This document shows, one piece after another, positions 18,536 through 25,936 of a DNA stretch of 64,000 nt. Below the pieces are notes generated by a model. The model searched no databases and was not told the DNA's origin. It worked only from the letters and a program-made list of their open reading frames with translations. Source of the DNA: Roseiarcus sp963767245. Lineage in GTDB: Bacteria; Pseudomonadota; Alphaproteobacteria; Rhizobiales; Beijerinckiaceae. Every line of letters starts with the position of its first letter. Position 1 is the stretch's first letter. A program made the translations under genes and the position numbers. The stretch lies in contig CAVYDG010000011.1 in NCBI GenBank assembly GCA_963767245.1, forward strand, positions 186,001 through 250,000. The letters run 5' to 3'.

Positions 18536-20316
18536 CAGGCTCCCGGACGCGCCGCGGCCCCGGCGCCCGCGCCTGGCCCCCCGGCGGCCATCGCCGCCGG
18601 CGTATTGGCGTTGTCCTTGTCCTTCGGCAAGGTCGGATCGTCCATGAGCGGCGCGGCCGCCTGGATCTGGCCGATCCAGCCAGCTATCTGCGAACCCAGG
18701 AGCTGCAAGGTGCCGCCGCGCTTGCCGTCGGAGGTGAAGGTGAATCCGGAGGACGTCTGCTGCGAACCGAACGCGCCCGACGATTGCTGATCCTGATGCT
18801 GGCCTGACGCCTTGAAGAAAAGATAACCTCCCGACACGGCGACCGAGTTGGAACTCGACTGTCCCGAGCCCTGGCTTGCCTGCATCGCCTGATTGAAAGA
18901 GCTGCCGAAGTCGCCCCAGTCGTCGCACTTGATCGTCACGTTGCGAATGATGAGGAAACCCTTCGGCAGCATCGGCAGAATGACCGGCGCCTTGTCGCCG
19001 ATCTGATTCTCGATCGTCCCGTCGCTGATGGCCTTGGCCCGCTGGCCGACCATATACCACCCTTTGATGTTGAAGATATCGCCCAGGAACCAGGGCCGTT
19101 CGATCGTGGCCAGGAAGAATTCCAGCGTGACCGACGCGGAGCTCGAGTGGTCCTGATGTTGCGCCCAGTTAAACTGATTCGCCTGGTTGCCGAACGCGTT
19201 GGACGCATCGGCGTGGCTGCCGCTGGCGGAGGCGCTGTACAGTCCTACGTTGAAGCCGCCGCTGCCGCTGGTCGACTGTGATTGCTGCTTCTGCCAGTTG
19301 CTCGCGAACGACGCGGTCGCGGACCCGGTCCTCGCGTCATGCGCCTCGCTGGTCCCGGTTATCTTCTGAACGCCAATCGAGTCGTTCGTATAGTCCCACC
19401 ACGAAATCGGGCTGATGTAAGACCAGGGAACGTTCGACGAAATGCCGCCCGTAAGCTGAACCTGGAAGGCCTGCCACATTTGTCGCGCCATCGCCGCGAG
19501 CGCGGTGACCGCCCCTTCGCCCTGGGTAGCGATTATGTCCAAGGCGTCCTGAACCTGACGGGCGCCCATGCTGTTGAAGTCATTCAGCGCCTGGGTGACC
19601 TTATTGGCGTAAGTCTGGGCGACGATCGGCCATTGCTGGCCGGCGATCGGATCGGCCATCGCCTGGGCGTAAGCCATGGCTTGCGCTGCGCGGGCGTCCG
19701 CGAGGGCTGTCTGGTTCCGGCGAAAATTCGCGTAGAGCGGGGTGTAGCCGGTGAAATTCCCGGCGGCGTCCTTGATGTAGAGAAGGTTCTGTGCTTTCGC
19801 GACCGCGTCCAATACCGCCTGGGCCGGCGGACTTTGGTCGATCGGCTGCATGCCTTCGATGATGGTGAAATATTCGACGCTGGCGTTTCGGTCCGGCCAC
19901 GCCACGGCGACGCCGTTCTTGGTCACCATCAGCATCTGGTCGACGAGTTTTGAGGTGAAGAACGCCGCCTGAATCGATTCTTCAAGCTGCGGGTCCGGGT
20001 GGGCCGGCGGAGGATAAACCGAGCCGGGCGGGCCGGCAGGAGGAGTCGATGACGTCGGTTGCGCAGGGGCGCTGAAGGCCCCGTCGTTGCTGAAGCTGGA
20101 CCCTGAACTTCCGCCGGCGGGCGTCCACGGGTTGGCGAACATCTTCGGGTCGACGGGATAGCCGATGGGCATGTGCATATAGATCGCAGTGCCCGATGGC
20201 TTTCCGTCCGGGCCAACCAGGCTAGCGGCGACTTGGTTTTCGATTCTGTCGAGAGCGTCGAGGAGGGCCTTGGTGATGCCCCCAACAGTCCCCAGTTGCG
20301 ATACAGCGTCCGGCAT
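18535..20316 (-). CDS. Unknown 593-aa protein, Ser/Gly-rich C-terminal half
   Basis: Not recognised. The start MPDAVSQLGTVGGITK has GAGGAG 9 bp upstream. The N-terminal half has a Pro/Ser-rich linker (about 75-105) and long helices (about 110-290). The C-terminal half is beta-rich, with two Ser/Gly/Gln segments of alternating polar and non-polar residues (FNVGLYSASASGSHADASNA; SVAVSGGYLFFKASGQHQDQ), each beside a conserved-looking strand block (VTLEFFLATIERPWFLGDIF; GFLIIRNVTIKCDDWG). Such segments recall the membrane-inserting hairpins of beta pore-formers, but this is inference. It ends in a Gly/Ala/Pro tail. It heads an operon with the 642-aa and 344-aa genes, downstream of a CRP box and a degraded metallopeptidase remnant. 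Confidence 0.65.
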   Translation of the reverse strand: MPDAVSQLGTVGGITKALLDALDRIENQVAASLVGPDGKPSGTAIYMHMPIGYPVDPKMFANPWTPAGGSSGSSFSNDGAFSAPAQPTSSTPPAGPPGSVYPPPAHPDPQLEESIQAAFFTSKLVDQMLMVTKNGVAVAWPDRNASVEYFTIIEGMQPIDQSPPAQAVLDAVAKAQNLLYIKDAAGNFTGYTPLYANFRRNQTALADARAAQAMAYAQAMADPIAGQQWPIVAQTYANKVTQALNDFNSMGARQVQDALDIIATQGEGAVTALAAMARQMWQAFQVQLTGGISSNVPWSYISPISWWDYTNDSIGVQKITGTSEAHDARTGSATASFASNWQKQQSQSTSGSGGFNVGLYSASASGSHADASNAFGNQANQFNWAQHQDHSSSASVTLEFFLATIERPWFLGDIFNIKGWYMVGQRAKAISDGTIENQIGDKAPVILPMLPKGFLIIRNVTIKCDDWGDFGSSFNQAMQASQGSGQSSSNSVAVSGGYLFFKASGQHQDQQSSGAFGSQQTSSGFTFTSDGKRGGTLQLLGSQIAGWIGQIQAAAPLMDDPTLPKDKDNANTPAAMAAGGPGAGAGAAARPGA

Positions 20317-20368
20317 CAGTCTTCTCCTCTTGAGATGTTGTAGGCGCGTCTTTAGGCTCGGACCGCCG

Positions 20369-20500
20369 CTAGGCCTTGACCGGCTGTTCCGCCGGATGGG
20401 ACGTCTGAAAGGGGTTCGGGTTTTGCATCTGAGCCATGAGCCCCGCGCGATCAGAGCGCGTCGGAAGCCGCCAAGGACGGCGCGCTGGAGTTCCGGAAAC
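20369..20500 (-). pseudogene. C-terminal remnant of an HExxH-metallopeptidase paralogue
   Basis: Reading minus strand to a TAG at 20371-20369 gives PTRSDRAGLMAQMQNPNP, against PTVSDYAGLMAQVQNPNA at the end of the intact metallopeptidase (28169-28702). The nucleotide match is stronger still (ATGCAAAACCCGAACC shared). The catalytic part is gone. The stop is 53 bp before the next gene, the same spacing as in the intact operon (52 bp), so the remnant marks an ancestral duplicated gene order. The upstream limit of homology near 20500 is approximate. Confidence 0.75.
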
Positions 20501-20517
20501 GAAGTCCAGCAATTGGA

Positions 20518-20582
20518 ATTATATCCTCCCAGATACACGGATTAAAATATTTTTGTCTTGGCGCGCTGTGATGTGTATCACA
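20518..20582 (-). promoter_or_regulatory. CRP-type site with -10 box, class I spacing
   Basis: TGTGATGTGTATCACA at 20567-20582 is an exact TGTGA-N6-TCACA palindrome. On the minus strand a perfect TATAAT lies at 20523-20518 with no good -35 box (TTTAAT) 17 bp before it. If transcription starts near 20511, the CRP site is centred near -63, close to the class I position of -61.5. This arrangement suggests an activator-dependent promoter for the 593/642/344-aa operon. GGCGC and GCGCC arms also flank the box. Confidence 0.55.
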
Positions 20583-20610
20583 CACAATGCGCCGAATTAT
20601 TGGCCATTTC

Positions 20611-20630
20611 TCTAGGCAAGATTGCCTAGA
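20611..20630. promoter_or_regulatory. Perfect palindrome, candidate operator
   Basis: TCTAGGCAAGATTGCCTAGA has 9-bp perfect arms around a two-base centre. It lies 28 bp upstream of the CRP-type box of the minus-strand operon, outside any gene. A dimeric regulator could bind it; the regulator is not identifiable. Confidence 0.45.
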
Positions 20631-20704
20631 AGTCGCGGCCACATATCAACGAATTCTGCGCGCAGTACAACACATTCGAGATATTTCCGGGTTGGTGTCC
20701 GAGA

Positions 20705-21911
20705 GTGGCTTATCCCGCTGTCCCAGGTGGCCCTAGATGTGGTATGCAGGCGTTGTTGAGTCGCCGTTCGAGGCGGCCGCGACGGGGCGCGCAATGGCCA
20801 AAGGCCGATCGCTTTCGCAGTTTCAAGAGACGTTTCCCGACGAGGGGAGTTGCGCCGCCTTTTTGTCGGATCGGCGTTGGCCGGAGGGTTTTGTTTGTCC
20901 CGGCTGTGGCGAGCAACGCGCGGCGGCGCTGAAGAGCCGGGCGTACACGTACGAATGCCTTGATTGTGGCCGACAGACTTCGGCCACGGCGGGAACGGTG
21001 ATGCATCGGTCCAAGCTGCCGCTGACGACGTGGTTCTGGGCGGCGCATCTCATGGCGACACATTCCAACGGCATGTCGGCGCGGCAATTGGAGGATCAAC
21101 TCGGCGTCACTTACAAGACCGCGTGGCTGCTGACGCAGAAACTGCGCCGGTCGATGGTCGACCCGGATCGCGATCCCTTGGAGGGTGTCGTCGAAGTCGA
21201 TCAGGCGGAAATTCCCTTTCGCGAAGGCGACGCCTTCTTCGAGCCCGGCAATGCCGGCAAAATCCTCGTCGTCGGGGCCGTCGAGGTGATCGATCGCGAC
21301 ACCAATCAGCCCAAGCCGCGACGCAAGCACGCCAAATACCTCGATACGCGCTCCGGCCGAATACACCTCGCGATGATCGCCGACAATTCCGCGGCGTCGA
21401 TCGAGGCCTTCGTGAGAGCCAACGTGAAGCGTGGAGCCACGCTCCTCACCGACGGCCACGCGTCCTATCCTGGATTGACCGACTACCGGCACGATCCGCG
21501 CACCGTCGGAAAAATGGCGGGACATGTTGCCCTGCCCTGGATCCACCGGGCCTTCTCATTGATGAAGCGATGGGGCCTGGGCACGTATCATGGCCTGCGG
21601 CGCACGCACGTCGACACCTATCTCAATGAATTCGTCTTTCGCTACAATCGCCGCTTCCACCGGGACGTTTCGTTCGAAGCCTTGCTCGGGCTGGCCGCAC
21701 ATCATGCGCCTGCCAGCTACTGGGACATCGTCAAACGAGACAACCCTCGGAAGGGCGTCCAAACGCTCAGGCGGGCGCCGCGCCGCCGAAAGACTGCCAC
21801 TGGAATGCGACCGGATGGGCCGCGGCAAGCGCTTGGCGCCAGCCGAGATCAGCTCACCCAACCGACCCATCCCCTACATATAGACCAGCCTGGGACAACG
21901 GGATACGCCAC
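20705..21911 (+). mobile_element. IS1595-family insertion sequence (ISXO2-like)
   Basis: The ends are imperfect inverted repeats: GTGGCTTATCCCGCTGTCCC on the left and, in complement, GTGGCGTATCCCGTTGTCCC on the right. The element is flanked by an exact 8-bp direct repeat GTCCGAGA (20697-20704 and 21912-21919), the duplication size expected for IS1595. Length is 1207 bp. It lies between the promoter region of the 20316 operon and the truncated DUF4087 copy. Confidence 0.92.
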
Positions 21912-22095
21912 GTCCGAGAAACCATTCTTAGGGTCCCTGTCCTTTGCCCGTTTCCGCGACATTTGTCCGCCCAGATCGGCTCTGGAACCCGGCGTCGTCA
22001 GCCAAGAGCCTATCCTTCCGCGGCGACCAACGGTCACTATGGGTGTTCTTGCGCCTGCGTCGGCGAAACTTCCGACGATCACGGGGAGAGGATGA
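20737..22095 (+). CDS. IS1595-family transposase, frame runs out of the IS
   Basis: DDE-type transposase with an N-terminal zinc ribbon (CPGCG ... CLDCG), GVTYKTAWLLTQKLR, first catalytic Asp in VEVDQAEIP, second in LLTDGHASYPG, and the C-terminal HRAFSLMKRWGLGTYHGLRR ... YLNEFVFRYNRR block. The frame is open past the right inverted repeat (21911) and stops at 22095 in flanking DNA, giving about 60 foreign residues. Another frame ends inside the IS at 21883. A late frameshift near 21760-21830 would explain this; the core is intact. The start could also be the ATG at 20794 (MAKGRSLSQF). Confidence 0.85.
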   Translation: MWYAGVVESPFEAAATGRAMAKGRSLSQFQETFPDEGSCAAFLSDRRWPEGFVCPGCGEQRAAALKSRAYTYECLDCGRQTSATAGTVMHRSKLPLTTWFWAAHLMATHSNGMSARQLEDQLGVTYKTAWLLTQKLRRSMVDPDRDPLEGVVEVDQAEIPFREGDAFFEPGNAGKILVVGAVEVIDRDTNQPKPRRKHAKYLDTRSGRIHLAMIADNSAASIEAFVRANVKRGATLLTDGHASYPGLTDYRHDPRTVGKMAGHVALPWIHRAFSLMKRWGLGTYHGLRRTHVDTYLNEFVFRYNRRFHRDVSFEALLGLAAHHAPASYWDIVKRDNPRKGVQTLRRAPRRRKTATGMRPDGPRQALGASRDQLTQPTHPLHIDQPGTTGYATSEKPFLGSLSFARFRDICPPRSALEPGVVSQEPILPRRPTVTMGVLAPASAKLPTITGRG

Positions 22096-22178
22096 CGCGA
22101 ACAGACGCGGCGCGGGTATCGCCTTTGTCGGTCTGTCGGGCCGACACGGCTTTGCCCGCCCCTGGCGGCTCGCCTTGA
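22007..22178 (+). pseudogene. Truncated second copy of the DUF4087 gene
   Basis: The sequence encodes ATNGHYGCSCACVGETSDDH then ends in CRADTALPAPGGSP, matching ATNGHYGYSCACVSGTFDAR and CRGDKALPAPGGSP of the intact gene at 15040-15480. Signal peptide and N-terminal half are missing; the IS1595 element ends about 95 bp upstream. The region 21912-22322 holds only this remnant and the hairpin at 22273. Confidence 0.8.
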
Positions 22179-22272
22179 TCTTAGAATCGGCTGATCTCCG
22201 TCGGCGCAGTAATATTCAGCCGCGGCAGCAAGACCCTCGTGATTCCCTGCCCAACTTGACGTGAGTGGCTCC

Positions 22273-22291
22273 GTGAACTGCCTCAGTTCAC
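22273..22291. terminator. Perfect hairpin downstream of the minus-strand operon
   Basis: GTGAACTG-CCT-CAGTTCAC is a perfect 8-bp stem with a 3-base loop, about 30 bp beyond the stop of the repeat-tailed gene on the minus strand. No T tract follows on either strand, so it is at best a weak terminator or mRNA-end stem. Confidence 0.4.
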
Positions 22292-22322
22292 GCGCCAGCA
22301 TGAACCGGGCAGCCTAGACGCG

Positions 22323-24056
22323 TCACCCTGGTGGCGTCCCTGTGCTCACCGTTGCGGCATTGGCCACGTTGCTACCAGCTGCCGCATTGGCCGCATTGCC
22401 GGTGGAACTGGCTGTCGCATTGGACGAGGACGCGGAGCCCGTGGGAGGGCTCGACGCGCTGCTTGTCCCCGCGCCGGCGCTTGCGGCCGGCGCATTGGCC
22501 GCATCGCCGGCCGTCGAACCAGGGGAGGGCGAGGAGCTCGCGGTGGCTGATACAGCGATTGGCGCGCCGCTCGCTCCGGCGCCGGCGCTCGTGGCCGACG
22601 CGTCGGCCGCATTGCCGACCGTCGCACTCGAGGAGGGCGAGGAGCTCCCGGCGGTAGTTGCGGCGCTCGGCGCGCCGCTCGCTCCGGCTCCGGCGCTCGT
22701 GGCTGTCGCATTGGCCGCATTGCCGACCGCGCCGGCGGTCGCGCTGGACGGAACCGAGGAGCTTGCCAATTTGGACTGCAATAGGACGAACACAGGATTC
22801 GTGGTGAAATCATTTTGCAGGGTGAGGGTCAACGGCGCCGCATTCGAATCCACGGAGTTTACTGTCAGATTGATCGTTCCCGGCAGTGTGAACACGGCGT
22901 TTTCGATCGGGATTTGAACCCGGTCGCTGTCGGCTTTCAGATTCGCAGTCAATGTTGTTCGCCACGGCGCGATGGATGGCAAGGTGGGAAGGGTGACAGT
23001 GCATGCGACGGAGACGACCTTGGCAAAGTCGACGCCCGAAGCGTCGAGCGCCACGACGTACTGGGTGTTCTGCACATCAACGGTTTGAAAATTAAGATAC
23101 TTCGTGACCGCCGTCGCGTTCATCAAAGCAGGTAGCGCCAGCTCCGCCTCGCAAGCAAACGCCAGTCCCTCGGAGTTTGCCGGCAAGGGGAGAGAAATCG
23201 AGCCGCCAGCCGAAATCAATTTTGGCCCGGCCACCTCAGTCAGGTTCGCGCCCTGGATCAGGGCGTAGTTCTGCATCTCCAGGTCAAGAGGCGAAGCGTT
23301 GCTCACCTGGATGGTTTGCGAGCTTTGATTGATCTGGGCCAGAATCTCGTCGCTTCCGGCTGTGTGGGCAAAGTTGAGATCAATCGTGGCCAGCACCGGA
23401 TCCGGGTAACCGTCATCCAGTTTAAGGCTCAGGGAGCCGATCAGATCGGTTCCCGATTGGGCGGAAAGCTGGAGGATGAACAAATTCGCGTTCGCCACGG
23501 CGGGCATATTCGCGCCGTCCTGAACAATAATCGTCAGGGCGAAAGTGTGTGGATTGGCTCCGGCCGCGAACTGGACGCTGCTAGCGAACGAAGTGAGCAC
23601 GGTCGAGGGCGGCTTTGTCTGGAGAGAATCCGCGTATGTGATTTGATATCCGTTCAGATCCGGATGGGCGGAGACGTCTTCGGTCAGCTTCGCCAGATCG
23701 ATGCTGCTCACTTCCGGGGCGATCATGAAGCTGAAATCGAAAGCGCACTGGCTGGCGGAGGACGACGAGGAATCAACCCGCGCGAGGCAGGTCGCCGCGC
23801 AGCCGGTCTTGCTGCGCACGATCGCGTAACGCTGCGGTATCAGGACGATCGTCTTGCTGAGGACGCCGAAATAGGCACGGCTGAGGGTTGGATATTTCTG
23901 GTTGAGATCGCCCAGTTCATTAAGTTCCGCAAATTGGGTCTGTCGCTGGCTGAAGCTGCTGAGGTCGTCAGCCCCGAGGATCACCTGGCTGGTCCCGGTC
24001 GTCGTCGTGAGCGTATAGCGCAGTTGATAGCCATTCCCGTTGTATTTGAGACCTAA
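22323..24056 (-). pseudogene. C-terminal part of an IS-split 881-aa protein
   Basis: Residues 305-881 of the gene that begins at 25907. Removing the IS at 24057-24991 and one CTAA copy joins the frames exactly: NESLPL then GLKYNGNGYQLRY. This part is beta-rich and polar (about 305-735: LRYTLTTTTGTSQVILG, then FALTIIVQDGANM and LTLTLQNDFTTNPVFVLLQ), with a Cys pair (GCAATCLARV). The tail of about 140 residues consists of three 36-residue repeats and a fourth partial one. It ends STGTPPG, like the KPPG end of the 642-aa protein. The function is not recognised. Unless the insertion is recent and excisable, the gene is inactive. Confidence 0.75.
22380..22728 (-). repeat. Coding repeats: 36-residue GNAANA units, set 2
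   Basis: Three consecutive units of exactly 36 residues start GNAANATATSAGAGASGAPS, GNAADASATSAGAGASGAPI and GDAANAPAASAGAGTSSASS. A fourth partial unit starts GNAANAAAGS. The DNA period is 108 bp. The units resemble set 1 (16650-17056) in the 642-aa gene, implying shared ancestry or exchange between the two tails. Confidence 0.85.
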
Positions 24057-24991
24057 GTGTCTGTCCGGGAACATATTGAATCGGCTGAGTCATTTGTGAT
24101 TCAAGGGAGGCGGGCTGATTCTTTAGGGAGCCGCCGCCAATGTGGACGAAGGAAAACCGTGCTCGCTACGATCGCAGCCGTCTGCGCTATCCCTCTGACC
24201 TGACCGACGAGGAGTGGGCGCTGGTCGAGCCGCATATTCCGCCAGCCAAGCGCGGCGGCAACAAGCGAACGGTGAAGCTGCGCGAGGTCGTCAACGGCCT
24301 GATGTACATCCTGAGCGCCGGTTGCCAGTGGCGGGCGATCCCGAAAGACCTGCCGCCACGCTCGACGTTGTACGATTATTTTGATCTGTGGAGTTGGGAC
24401 GGCACGCTCGATCGGATCCATGACGCCCTCTATGGCGAATGCCGCGAAAGAGCAGAGCGCGAGGCTTCTCCGACAGCAGCCATCATCGACAGCCAGAGCG
24501 TGAAAAGCGCTGAAAAAGGGGGGCTCACGACCCGCATGGCTACGATGCGGGCAAGAAGATCAAAGGCAAGAAGCGGCATATTCTTGTCGACACACAGGGC
24601 CTCCTGATGCACGCCATCGTGCATGGCGCCGATGTTCAGGACCGCGACGGCGGCGTGCTCCTGATGGCGACATTGTTCGGCCTCCATCCCTTCCTTCTGA
24701 AGCTGTACGCCGATGGCGGATATCAAGGGGCGCAGTTCCAGGATGCGCTGGGGGCCATTCTCAAGCGCGTGAACATCGAGATCGTCAAACGCTCCGATCA
24801 AGCCCAACGCTTCGTCGTCTTGCCCAAACGATGGATCGTCGAGCGAACCTTCGCCTGGCTCGGACGATGCCGAAGGCTCGCCAAGGATTGGGAGTGCCTC
24901 AATCGCAAGGCGCTCGCCTTCCTCAAGCTCGCTTCCATCCGCCTCATGACGCGAAAACTATGCAATTCAAGATGATGTTCCCGGACAGACT
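24057..24991 (+). mobile_element. IS5-family insertion sequence
   Basis: Length 935 bp. End sequences TGTCTGTCCGGGAACAT and, in complement, AGTCTGTCCGGGAACAT form the inverted repeats. A direct repeat CTAA flanks it (24053-24056 and 24992-24995), fitting the YTAR-type target of IS5 relatives. It is inserted in the reading frame of the 881-aa gene; deletion of the IS and one CTAA restores an open frame exactly. Confidence 0.92.
24140..24975 (+). CDS. IS5-family transposase in two overlapping frames
   Basis: The first frame (24140 onward) encodes the N-terminal part with LRYPSDLTDEEWALVEPHIP and the first Asp in IIDSQSVKSAEKGG. The second frame (to 24975) carries the second Asp (KLYADGGYQGAQF) and the Glu (PKRWIVERTFAWLGRCRRLA). 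They meet at the run AAAAAGGGGGG (24513-24523). This is a plausible slippery site for programmed frameshifting, known in IS427-like members of the family, though an indel cannot be excluded. Combined product about 278 aa, normal for the group. Confidence 0.87.
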
Positions 24992-24995
24992 CTAA

Positions 24996-25907
24996 GGGCA
25001 GGCTCTCGTTGTAAGGGAGGTTGACTTCCACCCAGGCCGGCGGGGGCGGTGACGGCGGTGGAGTCGGGGTATGTACGGGCTGCGGAGCCGGATGCACGGG
25101 CAGCGGAGCCGGATGCGCAGGCAGCGTCGCCCGGCGCCCGGGCAGCGGAGCCCAACGCACGGGAGCTTGGCGCACAGGCTGGGGAGCCGCATGCGCAGGC
25201 GCCATCGCGGCCATCGCGAGCGGCCGTTGGAGAACCGCCGCCGAAAAGACCGGGTGTACGAGCGTGATCCCTGCGGCTTGGCCTTGAAAGAGCGGTCGGG
25301 GCGGCGGCGTTTGCGACCAGCATTGAAAATTTCCGTTCACGGCGATGGCCGCTTTGCCAAGCGTGCGCAGATCCCCGTAGACCGCCAAAACCGAATCGCC
25401 CAGGATCGGGCCATCGAAGACGAGCAGACAGGAACCGTCGCCCTGGTCTTGCCAGGATGACGAATGGAATGTGCGCTGCTGGGGATTGCCCTGTTGGTCA
25501 ATATAGGCGCTGCTGAGCACCGCGGTCGGATTTTCGAGTGGAATCTCCCGCAGCACGGCGTGGGGGTTGCTCTTCGCAAACTGCGCGACCTGCCCGGGTT
25601 GAAGTTTCTTGAGCCTCAGTGATAGCCGTGCCACCAGGAAGGGCTGGCCATTGGCCTGCTGTCCGGTCTGTCTGACAGCGAACGCGAAGCCCGGATCGAC
25701 GTCATCGACCAGCGCATAATCGGGCAGATACCAGTGGAGGTTGGAATCGAACCGGTCGGTGAACAGACTGCCGTTGCGCGAGGCCGCTACCGGAAGGCTG
25801 GGCGGAGACGCGGCAAATGAAATCGGACGCAGCAACATTCCGATCATGGGCCGCGTCATGACGGTTCCGGCAGCCGGGGCCGCCGTATCTCCGGCCGCCG
25901 GACTCAT
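24996..25907 (-). pseudogene. N-terminal part of the IS-split 881-aa protein
   Basis: Residues 1-304. The start MSPAAGDTAAPAAG is preceded by AGGAG, 30 bp after the 726-aa gene stops. It contains a globular domain (about 45-215: RFDSNLHWYLPDYALVDDVD, FLVARLSLRLKKLQPGQVAQ, VLAVYGDLRTLGKAAIAVNG). A Pro/Ala/His-rich hinge of about 60 residues (PLPVHPAPQPVHTPTPPPSP) precedes VEVNLPYNESLPL, where the IS sits. There is no signal peptide. Third gene of the operon beginning at 28702. I cannot assign a family. Confidence 0.72.
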
Positions 25908-25936
25908 CCCCGCTTACTCCTGACGCCTGACCGAGT

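Noticed and set aside
22380..22728. CRISPR-like array from the 108-bp periodic DNA
   Set aside because: The period lies inside a coding frame, units are contiguous without unique spacers, and no cas genes are near.
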